A DNA stretch of 64,000 bases, taken from Sanderia malayensis (taxonomy: Eukaryota > Cnidaria > Scyphozoa > Semaeostomeae > Pelagiidae). Shown here piece by piece: positions 32,936 through 43,289 of this stretch (within the stretch, counting starts at the first letter, position 1; each line of letters opens with the position of its first letter). The DNA lies in the NCBI GenBank assembly GCA_013076295.1, contig RQOL01000759.1:124001-188000 (forward strand), read 5' to 3'. The position numbers were made by a program, and so were the translations under genes. A model generated the notes under the pieces. That model was given only the letters and a program-made list of their open reading frames with translations, had not been told where the DNA came from and made no database searches.

Positions 32936-33252
32936 ATGCCCTCCCTCGATTAAAAGCCCCCCTCGAATAAACGTCCCCTTATGCTACCAACTTTTGCAAT
33001 AAACTCCCCCCCTCGATTAAACGCCCCCTCTTTGTGCAAAACCATGGCGACTTTCATTTTCTACGTTGTTGCTTGATAAAGCAAGGCTCAACTAAACCAT
33101 TTTCTTTTTTCTTGACCCAATGACAGAGCCTGTGATCTTGTACTTTCCAATAAACGCCCCCCTTGAATAATGGCCCCCCTCGATTAGGCGCCCCCCAAGA
33201 AAGTACCGAGATTAATAAACGCCCCAGGGGGTTTAATCGAGGAAATACGGTA
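32916..33252. mobile_element. MITE with CCGTATTTCCTCGATTAAA terminal inverted repeats and TA duplication
   Basis: The left end CCGTATTTCCTCGATTAAA (from 32918) is inverted at the right end, to 33250, and both sides are flanked by TA, the target of Tc1/mariner-type elements. The interior has several imperfect copies of a ctcgattaaacgcccc motif. Elements with this end sequence are frequent in cnidarian and other invertebrate genomes. It carries no gene and interrupts the ORF at 32603. Confidence 0.8.
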
Positions 33253-33295
33253 ATAGACGGGGAGAAGACTGGTTGATTTAGTGAGATAAAACAGA

Positions 33296-34138
33296 ATGGA
33301 TACTAAAGACTTATCATTTTTAACGCATGAGGATAAAATCAGAAACATTGAACGGCAAATTAAAAATTTAGAATGGCATTGACAAGTTGAACTGAGCGGG
33401 TTCGCAGCTAGTGGGAATACGTATGAAGAGATAGCTGGAAAAGAAGTCGGATCGGATAAGAAAGAAACAAAGCATGAGGAGAAAAGAGATAAGGAGATAT
33501 TAGAGGAAGTATTGAATCAGCAGAACAAATTGGCGAAGAGGGTTGAAGAAATTGAAAGAGAAAGAGTGAGAAATAGGGAAGTTCAGAATGATTTCAAAAT
33601 GGTATACGAGTTAAACGGTCAGCAGTCGGAAATAGATTCGCGCATGGAGAGACATGAAGAAAGACTGAAGAAATTAGAAAATAGTGTATCTGAGAACGGT
33701 CATTTAATTTGGAGAATCGATAATTTTGAAGAGAAGAACAAACATACGATGAGATGCGGTACATCGTTGTTTAGTCCTAAGTTTTTAACAGATAAAGAAG
33801 GTTATAAATTAAGACTGAGGTTGTATCTTAACGGGGATGGTTTGGGAAAGAATAAGTACATCAGTTTATTTATTGTTGTATATAAAGGAGAATATGATGA
33901 TATCGTAGAATGGCCTATGATTAAACCTGTCAAGTTTAGGATAATAAATCAACATGATAGATCGAAAGATGTAAGAGATTCGTTCAGAAAAAGTTGTGGG
34001 AATGCATTGTTGGATAAACCGATAGGAAATAGAAATGTTCCTCCAGGCTTACCTTTAATGTTTTCATTGACTCGCTTAAAACAGCAACCAGAGTTCATTG
34101 CAGGAGACCGTATGTACGTAGAGTGTATAATAGAATAG
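33296..34138 (+). pseudogene. TRAF-like protein: coiled coil plus MATH/TRAF-C domain, one in-frame stop
   Basis: From ATG 33296 the frame runs to 34138 with one TGA at 33380-33382. The part after the stop stays open for 250 codons. Its first third is a charged coiled coil (KRVEEIERERVRNREVQND). The MATH/TRAF-C domain follows with NGHLIWRIDNFEEK, then SLFSPKFLTDKEGYKLRLRL, YLNGDGLGKNKYISLFIVV, KGEYDDIVEWP and the end CIIE. These are TRAF-C hallmarks. TRAFs are adaptors and ubiquitin-pathway scaffolds that connect TNF-receptor/Toll signalling to NF-kB and cell-death control; here no RING or zinc fingers precede the coiled coil, so the protein would act as a truncated, possibly dominant-negative adaptor. 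Translation could start at a later ATG (33512 region), giving an intact 208-residue protein. Confidence 0.85.
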
Positions 34139-34241
34139 GACAATGTGTTCGAAATAAGTAAAATTCAATATATTATTAAATGTATAAAATGTAGTATAGA
34201 AGTAAATTAAAAGTATAAAATGTATTATGTAATAAAGTAAA

Positions 34242-34655
34242 TTAAAAATGTAGATTGTCAAGCATATCCGAATAAATTGAGAGGTCATTAATCGTTGTTT
34301 CATCCGAATTGTCTTGAGCGTTAATCCATTGAATCGTTGCCTTCTGCTCGGAAAATCTTTGAGCAGCGCTGATAAATTTTCTATCGAATGGTGTTGGAAC
34401 GTTCAGTTTCACTTCTCCATCAGTCAATATCTTTTTTCGTAAATCATCGAATATCTTACCAAATTATTGTTTTATTTCTTCGTCTTTCCGCATTTCATCA
34501 ATTTCAAATGTTTGTGATAAGTCTGCTGCTGAACATCCTTGCTCTGCTGCTTGAAACATGCAGAGCAAATAGTATGGCTTGGGAACAGGGCTTCTTTTGT
34601 GATATACGTAGCAGCGCATGATGTTTAAAATGAAATGTTCACTCGTCGATAGCAA
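34242..34655 (-). pseudogene. Hypothetical virus-associated ORF with one in-frame stop
   Basis: A single minus-strand frame spans 34655 to 34242 with one TAA at 34464-34466. The first clear ATG is near 34620 (MRCYVYHKRSPVPKPYYLLC). The remainder is helix-rich and charged (AADLSQTFEIDEMRKDEEIK before the stop; FISAAQRFSEQKATIQW after). No motif is recognised. It converges with the TRAF-like gene. The region between 34140 and 34241 is A/T-rich. Confidence 0.4.
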
Positions 34656-35605
34656 AAATGGAAGTGAGTGAGATGTTGAAGTTAAAAAATGTATTTATGC
34701 ACTTTCTAACTTCAATATTTGAAAATTCAGATCGAGTGATGAGCTTCACTTCAACACGTGAAAATTCGGATCGAATAATGAGCGCGTGAATTCAAATCGA
34801 AATATGAGCGGGTGATGTTACAAATAAGGACACGATGATCTGGACAAAATGTCAATAATCTGGAAGGAGGACAAAGGACAGGTGAATTTTGACATCGTGC
34901 CATGTCAGACAAAGAAGCAGGCCATTTTTTAACATACTAACTACTGGGGAAATTTCCCCAGCAGGCCCAATACTTTCCCCATAGTGAAAGGCGAAATCAG
35001 AAAAATTCCCCAGTTGCTTGGATCCATTCGATAACTTGTCTTATCAAATTGCAAAGATTTCTTAGCTAAATACTCTAAATAGTTTTTGTGTTAACAAATC
35101 TGAACTGTTACTATTCTTTCTTCCTTCTGAACTATTAGCAATAGCTTCCAAGGCCTGCCGTTTTTGAGTTTTTAAAAATAAAAGAACAATGTAATAGGCA
35201 ATCGTGCAATGAACTTTACAAAGAGTGGGACTTCATTAAAAAAGTGTTGCAAAAAGAAAAGTGCACTCTTTAGCACTCTTTGTTTTTCTAAAGACTTAGA
35301 TGTTTTTCTAAAGAAAGTATCATTTTAAAATTGTCAACGTGCATTAGACATATTATACTTTGTACGTGTGACTTCAGGACATCGTTGACATCAGGATTGC
35401 CACTTTTTTGAGAATCGTTTGACAAATTTTCCCCACTAGTCAGAATTCCTTAACAAATGCTATGCAAAGGAGATGTGAACTTTGAAATCGTACCATGCCA
35501 GACAATGAAGACAACAATTGTAAAAAGCGCATAAATAAGCGAGTATGAGCATGAACAGATCAGATAAACTTGTACCATGTCAGGCAAGCTTCGAAGGAAA
35601 GAGGA
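34656..35605. other. Spacer with a possible insertion at 34941-35439
   Basis: Short inverted ends (ctactggggaaattt at 34941 and aaattttccccactag ending about 35439) suggest a small MITE-like insertion, but no target duplication is seen. Related sequence (atcgtgccatgtcagacaa at about 34894; atcgtaccatgccagacaa at about 35486) lies on both sides. Repeated gaattcaaatcga-like motifs occur at 34720-34830. Confidence 0.35.
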
Positions 35606-35608
35606 CGT

Positions 35609-36475
35609 ATGATGCCGTTGATGAAGAAATTTGGTGAAGACAGCCGAAGCTTTCAAGAGGAAGGCATGGTGAACTTCGCAGAATATTCAACAGATGAATG
35701 AAAGACTATCTGCATAGTGGCACCGTATCAATTGACAAATGTGATTGCAGAAATTATCTAAGGTGAACTATCATTTCCAGTTAAAATTGAGAAATCAGTT
35801 TCAGAGCTTAGAGTTAAAATGGAATTTACTGTTTTCATAGATCAATTTGTTAATTTAACAGATGTGTTAAAAGTAAGAGATATAATGAACATTCTAAGCT
35901 TTTATAATAAGGAAAAACGGGATGAGGAACAACTTATGAGATTTTATTGTAACAAATTATTAGCGTGTATGAAAAAGAAGGGATTTACAGAAATGCAAAT
36001 GTGTCTTATTAGAATTATGTATCCGAATGGTAGTCAAGTAGAAAAAATGAAGCATTTTTATGTGAATACGGACTTTGATGTCATCAGCCATAAAGTAGAT
36101 GATGGTAAAGTAGAGCAAGCTGTAGTAGGAAAAATTAAGAAGAAGAGAGAGATAAAATCGGTAGATAATGATCGTGTAAGTAAACGAGTGAAAGCAGAAA
36201 AACCACGTGAAACAAAGGAAGTAAAGGCGATTAATGAAAAGCCAAGGGATCCACGAAGGAGAACTGCCGAACATGCAAAGTGTAAATTAAAAACACTTGG
36301 TAATTTTGCGAAGATAAAACCTGTTTCGAGAAGTGTACCAAGAGTTCCCACAAAATCAATAAGGAGCTTTGAAACAAAAGTCAACCCGAGCTCATTTGTG
36401 GTGGATAGTAGGAGATGGGTTGGGCGTCCTAGGACACGCATGCGCAGTAGAATTTTTATTTTATTTTATTGTTAA
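35609..36475 (+). pseudogene. Unknown virus-associated family, copy C
   Basis: The frame starts at ATG 35609 and has stops at 35699-35701 and 35759-35761. It is then open for 218 codons from 35819 (MEFTVFIDQFVNLTDVLKVR). The N-terminal elements KKFGEDSRSFQEEGM and ICIVAPYQLTNVI match copies A and B, and KHFYVNTDFDVISH matches copy A. The C-terminal half is basic (KKKREIKSVDNDRVSKRVKA). It is directly upstream of the cassette and PolB, so it belongs to the viral accessory block. The later ORF starting at 35819 could still be expressed. Confidence 0.6.
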
Positions 36476-36491
36476 GATCGCGCATGCGCGA
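36436..36491. promoter_or_regulatory. Two NRF-1-type palindromes
   Basis: acgcatgcgcag at 36436-36447 and the perfect 14-nt palindrome TCGCGCATGCGCGA at 36478-36491. They lie just distal to the cassette, as at 4946-4986. Confidence 0.5.
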
Positions 36492-36574
36492 GAGTCTTCG
36501 AGAATTGAAAAGAGCATGAACAGTAAAAAATAATCAAAAACGATAACGGGAAGGTTGTGGAAAGTTAGTTTCAA

Positions 36575-36905
36575 GTTGCAAAACATCGCCAAAGCTGATA
36601 AAAAACCCATAAAAAGCTTAATAACTAAAAAATGGTTTTGTTTATGAAAAAGATTTTTACAGCAATAAAAAGAAAATCTCTTGATTTTATTGAATGAATT
36701 ATTTCATATTTTTCATGCACTTATAAGATGATAAGAATTTGTTAAATAAATCGCAAGAAAACACAAAGATATCGAGGAACTGGCAAATTCACGTTCTCGA
36801 CTCGAGATTGAATTCAAAGAACCAATCAGAAACTTTCGAATGCGTCGTTTGAATGTACGCATCAAATCTCTGTCATGAGAAATGAGAAAGCAGAAACTTC
36901 TAGAA
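36575..36905 (+). repeat. Promoter-like repeat cassette, copy 3, upstream of PolB
   Basis: The reverse complement of the sequence at 4541-4945, so its orientation relative to the downstream gene is the same as in the other two copies. It includes a CCAAT box (gaaccaatcag, about 36820) and ends in the heat-shock element cluster. Confidence 0.75.
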
Positions 36906-37093
36906 GTTTCCAGGAGCTATCAACCAATCAGATCACAGGGACTTTTCAGAAGTTTCTAGAAGTAGGGAAAGTCCCCCGGGAAAGTTCTAGGAAGTTCTAT
37001 GACGTCATAAAGAAGTTTCCAGAAGTGAGAAGTTCTAGAAAGTTTTAGAAGCAGAAATCTCTACAATCTGATTGGTTGATTTATGTATATAAA
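36893..37093 (+). promoter_or_regulatory. PolB promoter: heat-shock-element cluster, CRE, CCAAT and TATA
   Basis: Perfect arrays of alternating GAA/TTC: GAAacTTCtaGAAgtTTC at 36893-36910 (four units), GAAgtTTCtaGAA at 36949-36961, GAAgtTTCcaGAA at 37012-37024, and partial arrays at 36980-36997 and 37029-37050. A perfect CRE, TGACGTCA, is at 37000-37007. An inverted CCAAT (ATTGG) is at about 37072, and tatataaat is at 37086-37093. The TATA position makes the ATG at 37134 the likely start. Confidence 0.8.
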
Positions 37094-37133
37094 TTATCCT
37101 CGAAATAAAATCACTTCAAATCACGATCTAGTC

Positions 37134-40100
37134 ATGAAGAGATCACACGAAGAAAGCGCAGCTGCTAATAATAACAAAAAAAGAAAAGTCTCTTGCTATC
37201 AATGTGGGAAAGTATTCAATAGAATGGCGAATCTAATGGCGCACAAGCGAACATCTCATAATGTGCAATCACCACCCAAATTAGTTGGCCAAGGTAGGAA
37301 AAAGAAAAAGATAGATGATAAAGCATTTAAAATATATACTAAGGAAGAGGATATTGAAAATATGAAAAAGATCAAGCAGCACACCATTCGCGAACTTATG
37401 AGTGAGATATTTACACATAAGCAAGGGATAAAGTATTATATTGTTCTCGAAGTAGAATTTCATAAACCGATCGGTGATATCATATCAGATCCACCACCAG
37501 TATTCAGATCTGCTATCTATTCACTGCTGCGATCAGAGATTGAAGATATCGAAGAGCTTGAAGACCAAATAGATGACGCCATTAGAAAGTTAAAAAATGA
37601 CATAGATGAATTTACAGAAAATGGAAGCGGCTGGATATTTACAAAGTATATCAAACTGCTAGTGAAGATGTTCGACTATGAAGCAATCAAAGGTAAAAAA
37701 TATTTGCAGCTACCCGCCAAATCAAAAACAAAAAGGCAGTCATTAACGTGCAAAACGATGATGATAAATGCTTCATCTGGGCAATTCTATCTGCACTACA
37801 TCCACAATCAATCCATCCAGAAAGAGTCGCAAAGTATCAACAGTACTTGGGCGAGCTTAACTGCGAGGGATTGAAATATCCAGTAAAAGTGCAAGATAAA
37901 AAGATGATTGATACATTCGAAATAAACAACAACATTTCAATCAACAACTATTTAAATGAACATGATGAAATTATACCAGTAAGAATAGCGAAAAAAGAAC
38001 TTGGAAAGCATGTGGATTTGCTACTAATATTTAATGATGATGATGAGAATCACTACTGTTGGATAAAGAGTATGAGTCGTTTGTTGGCCAGTCGCGATGG
38101 TCATAAACATCATGGAAAGCGTTTTTACTGTCCGCTATGCCTGTCATCATGCACAAGTCAAGAAAATCTGGATAAACATAAAACATTATGTCAGAAAATC
38201 AAAATCTTCCAAGGTGTTGAATATCCCAAAGACGCAGAATTAAAGTTTGAATATTTTAAGAACCAATGCATGCTACTATTCATCATATATGCAGATACTG
38301 AATCTATTTTGGAAAGTTCAAACAAGGGAGCTGCTTATCAAGAACACAAACCAATCAGTTATTGTATTTACTCCATGTCAATCGATGATAGGTGGCAACA
38401 ACCGTTGGAATGTTATACCAGAGAAGATTGCATGGAAGTGTTTATGAATAGTTTAGATAAGCTAAATGAAGAAATACGAACAGTATTCAAGAAAACCATG
38501 CCAATGATTAGATTAACACCGGAAGAAAATGCGGAACATGCTGAGGCTATGCATTGCTATTGTTGCAATCAACTATTCAATGATAATGATAGACAAAAAG
38601 TCAGAGATCATTGTCACATTACCGAAAAATACAGAGGTCCAGCTTGCAAGCATTGCAACTTCAAACATCTGGATATAGTAGCAAACTATCACACCATCCC
38701 ATCGTCTTTCACAATCTAAAAGGATATGATATGCATCATATTCTGAAGAATTTGAATGGTAGAAATGCAAAGATCATCGCCAATTCGAAAGAAAAGATCA
38801 TGACTGCTCAGATTGGTGGTTATTCTGAAGAAAATGAAGAAGGTAGAAATACCAATACTAATGGAATCAAATACATTGATTCATTCGCATTTTTAAGCAC
38901 CAGCTTAGCAACACTGGCCAACAACCTGCCGAAAGAAGATTTCATAACTATGAAAAAATACTTGCATGATGAGATCACCCAACAACAATATCCTGAGGTA
39001 CCTAGAAATGAAGGAGAAAGAGTTACAGAATTGGAAAGAGAGCGTCAAAACATGTTTGAACCGGGCGTAGCATGCAAAGATCCGCTAAAAAATGAAGATG
39101 TTTTGGATTATAGAAATTGGAAAATACCACCAAAGAGAGCTTTAACAGAAGCAGAAGATGCAGATGTCAAGAAAGCATTTGATTTGCTGACAAGGAAAGG
39201 TGTTTATCCCTATGACTGGGTGGATAGTATAGAAAAAATGCAAGAAACATCTCTACCACCAAAAGAAGCATTTTACAACAAACTCTATGATTCCAGCATC
39301 AGTGATGAAGATTATACATATGCTCAACAGGTTTGGCAATTTTTCAACTGTCCGACCTTTCAAGATTATCATGAGCTATATCTGAAAACTGATGTGCTGC
39401 TGTTAGCTGATATATTTGAATTGTTCAGAAAGCAGAGTCTAAAATTCTACAAGCTTGATCCTGCTCATTATCTAACTGCTCCTTCACTAGCTTGGGATGC
39501 AATGTTGAAGATGACTGCTTGTAACGCTAGAATTACTATCTGAAGAAAAGAAGGACATTCACCTTATGATTGAAGATTGTATTCGGGGGGTGTTTCGATA
39601 GCAGTGAAACGTCATGCTGAATCGACGGAAAACAACATGTTGATGTACTTAGATGCAAACAATCTCTATGGATAGGCAATGTCGCAGCCAATGCCTTATG
39701 GTGGTTTCAAACAATTTACACAAGAAGAAATTAAAAACACAAACATCGACGCTTTGTTGTCAAGATCTGATGAAGATATTGGCTACATTCTCAAAGTTGA
39801 CTTAGAATATCCAGCTGAGTTACATGATCACCATGCAGATCTACCATTAGCACCACAAAGATTACAAGTTCAAGAAGAAATGTTATCAAAATATCAAAGA
39901 CAAGCTCATGGGAAAAAGTTTAAGTCAACACCAAAGCTAATACCAAATCTATATGACAAAAAAGAATACACCATGCATGAAAGAAATTTGAAGCAGTGTT
40001 TGGAATTGGGTTTGAAGCTAACAAAAGTTCATGAGATTATTGAATTCAAGCAAAACTTTTGGTTGAAAAAATATATTGATTTCAACACTCAAAACAGAAC

Positions 40101-40937
40101 TCAAGGAAGAAACGACTTTGAAAAAGATCTGTTCAAACTGATGAACAATTCTGTGTTTGGAAAGACGATGGAAAACGTAAGAAATCATCGACGTTTTGAA
40201 ATCTGCACAGATGGTATAGTCCTGAGAAGATGGGTCAGAAATCCAAAGTTCTATGGAGTAATTGAAATTAATGAAGATACATTTTTGGTAGAGAAAAAGA
40301 TTGGGAAAGTTAAACTCAAAAGCCAATGTATGTTGGTTTCAGCATATTAGATATTAGCAAGACATTGATGTATGATTTCCACTACAACTTTGCAAAACCA
40401 AACCTTCCAAACGTTCAACTATGCTACATGGATACTGATAGCTTCATCTATGACATACCAATGTCTCAAGATCAAGTTAACAGAGTATTGAAAGATCATG
40501 AAGATGGATTCGATTTCAGCAACTATGATAAAGAACATCCAAATTACTCTGTAGGAAACAAGAAAGTTATTGGAAAAATGAAAGATGAGCTCGGTGGTGG
40601 GGAAATGATAGAATTCGTCGGATTGAGATCGAAGATGTATAGCCTCAGAATCGATGATGGGCAAACAATCAAAAGAGCGAAAGGAATTAACAAAAATGTG
40701 GTAAAGAAGCAAATAAAGCATGAAGATTACCTAGATTGTCTGAAAGAACAGCAAACCTATTCACACAGGCAGTGTAATATTGAATCACACAATCATACCA
40801 TCTACACAACAGAAAGAACAAAGAAATCGCTGAGCTCTTTTGATGATAAGAGATACATTCTTGATAATGGTTTTAACACACTGCCATGTGGGCATTATTT
40901 GCAAGAAAATGCGCAAGCTGCTGAAGAAAGATACTGA
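37134..40937 (+). pseudogene. polB: Maverick/Polinton-type family B DNA polymerase, multiply broken
   Basis: The N-terminus has a C-x2-C-x12-H-x4-H zinc finger and basic linker. Then come a second zinc-finger-like element (about 38120-38200), the exonuclease acid motif YADTES (about 38289), an endonuclease VII-like DHCHITEKYRGPACKHC (about 38610-38660), FHNLKGYDMHHIL, and KTDVLLLADIFE (about 39385). Polymerase motifs follow: LDANNLYG before a TAG at 39673-39675, LMNNSVFGKTMEN (about 40140), and YMDTDSFIYD (about 40425). This is the protein-primed PolB of Maverick/adintovirus elements, which copies the linear genome. Breaks: frame changes near 37750, 38700, 39587 and 40335, and stops at 39541-39543 and 39673-39675. 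It starts at 37134 because the TATA box overlaps the earlier ATG. Confidence 0.9.
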
Positions 40938-40992
40938 GAAAAAGACATTATTTGAACATTTCTAAACTAACTGAACATTTAAGTTTTCAACA

Positions 40993-41458
40993 TTATTTTA
41001 AACTATATCTTCTATTAACATAATTGTAAACATACAAATCATTACTTAACTTATCATTTACATTAAAATATTTATTGATGAATGAGTTCATTGTAACGTT
41101 TTTTGTTCTATTAATGAGGAAGAACATGCAATGTTGTCCACAAGTCGCACTCTCATAGGATTGAACTTGAGTTTTATTGTAAGTAAGCTTGAACGGATGA
41201 ATGAAATTTTTAAGTTCTTTCAGCATAGGAGGTTCACCAAACGAATCAAAAATCCAAAACGCGATCATCGCTAATATAGACGGCTACCCAGTGAGTTCCT
41301 TTACCAGTAAAATTATCTTCATTGAAAATGAATGAGCAGGGCAGTGAATGCACATCGATGTTTTTGATTTCATCTTTTCCAAATACACCATGGAAATAAG
41401 GTAGCTTTTCATGTTTCAGAAGTAAGTTATTGATTGTTATATCATCCATCATTACCAA
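40993..41458 (-). pseudogene. Adenain-like cysteine protease with a frameshift
   Basis: Two overlapping minus-strand frames (41246-41458 and 40993-41268) together carry the protease core: GTHWVAVYI (catalytic His), WIFDSFGEPP (acidic residue and following strand) and ESATCGQHCMFFL (catalytic Cys after Gly-Gln-His). This is the adenovirus-type maturation protease of Maverick/Polinton elements, which processes capsid proteins. A frameshift lies near 41255 between His and the FDSFG strand. It is the last gene of the late minus-strand cluster and its upstream end meets the capsid gene with a short overlap at 41452-41458. Confidence 0.85.
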
Positions 41459-42765
41459 TCACAAATGATGTTTTTATGACTATCAATTTTAATTGTTCTG
41501 TCAAATTCTCCGAGAACAACAATATTCATCAAACTTACAACAGCCGTTGCAAAGTTGATGCTTATTCTCAAGTTACCCTCTCTTTTAAGCAAGTATTGTT
41601 CATCTGCACAATTTCCCTTTGGTGTCAAGTCAAAACCATAAATTGCTGATCCTTGATTGAATCTCTCATAACCAACCACACTAGCTGAATTGCCCAGAGT
41701 AGTCAACGGACGGCTATAGGCATCGAAATAGTCATTATCATCATAATCTAATCTTAAAGGGGGAGTGACCTCTTGATTGTTAACAGTCACTTGTATAGCA
41801 GAAACTGATCCATGTACAAAGTTGAATGGGTTTTGTTCTGAAGATCCATTAAATGCAGAATTATCCACAAGAGCAAAAAACAATCTGTTTGGTACTTTTC
41901 CATTAAACACATTGTCTTGAACCCAGCTCGTTGTTGCAGCGGGGACCAAATAGTTTGCCATATGGGGTTGACAAAGAGGATAATTTGCCGGGGTTTTCAT
42001 CAGAGTCCTTTCAATTCCTTTCAATACTGCATCTTTAACGTGGATATGGCGAAGTATCAATTTCACTTCATAAATGAAAAGCTGTGGAGATGTTCCAGTT
42101 TTGCTCATTAAACAAAACAAATTACTGTTGGGACTCAATCGCCATTGAAGACGTACGCCAGGTAGTAGGTATTTGAGTTGATTGCAAATGTTAACATGAG
42201 GTTTTGTTAACACTTTGACTTTCTCGCTGTCGTCAAATGGCGCAGATCTTGTGTTCAATCCTTGGTTTTTCGCTGATGCCGTATTCGTTGGGTAAGCAGC
42301 ATCTTCCTTACCTAGTGTGTCACTGGCCCAGTTTGTCATTTTCAAATAGTTTTCAGATTTAGTTTCGTCAAACGACAACATGGTTTCCAAGTAAGATTGG
42401 TATGCATACATCCCGTTTGCTTCTGTGACAGGGGTGTCATTCAAAACCAGCTCTATCTGCTTCCACATAGATTGACCAATGTTATTTACTACTCCTACAA
42501 ATTCTGCAGTTGTTTTTCCAATATCAGCTCCATTTGCTTTCTTAATAGCAAGAGTTGAGACGAAATAAGAATGATTCAAATCAATCATATGATCTGGCTG
42601 GGCAGGAATGTCAAACACAACAGTCTGCTTTGAGGAATTGAGAGCAGCAGTTTGTGGAAAATACTCAACATCTTTAAAATAATCAACATCGCTTTGAACT
42701 ATTGGTGTACTGAATAAATCTAAACTCTCACTAGGGCACTCAGTATATTCTGTTTTTATACTCAT
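41452..42765 (-). CDS. Capsid-candidate protein, F54H12.2-like family, intact
   Basis: A 437-residue intact ORF with a true ATG at 42763-42765. It starts with an acidic tail, SLDLFSTPIVQSDVDYFKDV, and contains VFDIPAQPDHMIDLNHSYF, then NIGQSMWKQIELVLNDTPV, MYAYQSYLETMLSF and many beta-rich segments to the C-terminus (SINFATAVVSLMNIVVLGEF). It matches the widespread animal family annotated as 'uncharacterized protein F54H12.2-like', which in Maverick-like elements sits between the protease and the basic core gene, in the position of a capsid protein. The capsid role is inferred from context and length. It overlaps the next gene by four bases (ATGA). It remains uninterrupted while neighbouring PolB and protease are broken. 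Confidence 0.75.
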   Translation of the reverse strand: MSIKTEYTECPSESLDLFSTPIVQSDVDYFKDVEYFPQTAALNSSKQTVVFDIPAQPDHMIDLNHSYFVSTLAIKKANGADIGKTTAEFVGVVNNIGQSMWKQIELVLNDTPVTEANGMYAYQSYLETMLSFDETKSENYLKMTNWASDTLGKEDAAYPTNTASAKNQGLNTRSAPFDDSEKVKVLTKPHVNICNQLKYLLPGVRLQWRLSPNSNLFCLMSKTGTSPQLFIYEVKLILRHIHVKDAVLKGIERTLMKTPANYPLCQPHMANYLVPAATTSWVQDNVFNGKVPNRLFFALVDNSAFNGSSEQNPFNFVHGSVSAIQVTVNNQEVTPPLRLDYDDNDYFDAYSRPLTTLGNSASVVGYERFNQGSAIYGFDLTPKGNCADEQYLLKREGNLRISINFATAVVSLMNIVVLGEFDRTIKIDSHKNIICDW

Positions 42766-43289
42766 TGTAACAATTTCTTCTTCAGCAGTTTCTTCAACAA
42801 ATTTTTTCTCAAATCTGGACGCTTTGCTTTAGGCTTCTTGCTCTTATTTGGCATGAAGATCCCTCTCATGGTGCTTTCTTTTATAGTTCTTTTACGACGG
42901 CTCCTTGATTTCCTACCAGTGGCAGGCTGCTTCTTACTGGCAGAGCGCTTCTTGGCAGGTGGTTTTTTTGCTTTTTTTACGACATTTACAATTTCTTCAG
43001 TAGCTTTTCTTTTAATTCCTCTCATAGAAGATTGTGCGGTATCTTTCATAACATTTTTAACATTTTCACCCGCTAACACTCAATCAACCGCCTTTTCTCC
43101 AAAATCTTTTAAAGCAGGAAGTATAACTTTTTTTGTAGATTTTAGTCCTTGCTTTTTCAAAACCGGTATTGCAGCTTTAACAGCTCTTTTGAAAATAGAC
43201 CCAGCTTTCTTGAAAATAGTACCTACTCCTCTCCCACGCTGGGAAGCATAGAAATATGGAGTTGATTTGTAAATTGGAAAATCATACAT
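42762..43289 (-). pseudogene. Basic minor-capsid/core protein (pVI/pX-like) with one in-frame stop
   Basis: One frame runs from ATG at 43287-43289 to 42762 with a single TGA at 43080-43082. The first part, QRGRGVGTIFKKAGSIFKRA, is an amphipathic Gly/Lys motif found in small Maverick minor-capsid proteins (compare adenovirus pVI/pX). After the stop, the segment is very basic (KKPPAKKRSASKKQ, SRSRRKRTIKEST), like a DNA-condensing core protein. The stop separates the two, so the gene is probably damaged, although it could represent two proteins, since a GTG follows the stop directly. It overlaps the capsid gene by ATGA. Confidence 0.75.

Noticed and set aside
34941..35439. MITE-like element with CTACTGGGG / CCCCACTAG ends
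   Set aside because: Inverted ends are short and imperfect and no target duplication is visible, so it is only mentioned as spacer.
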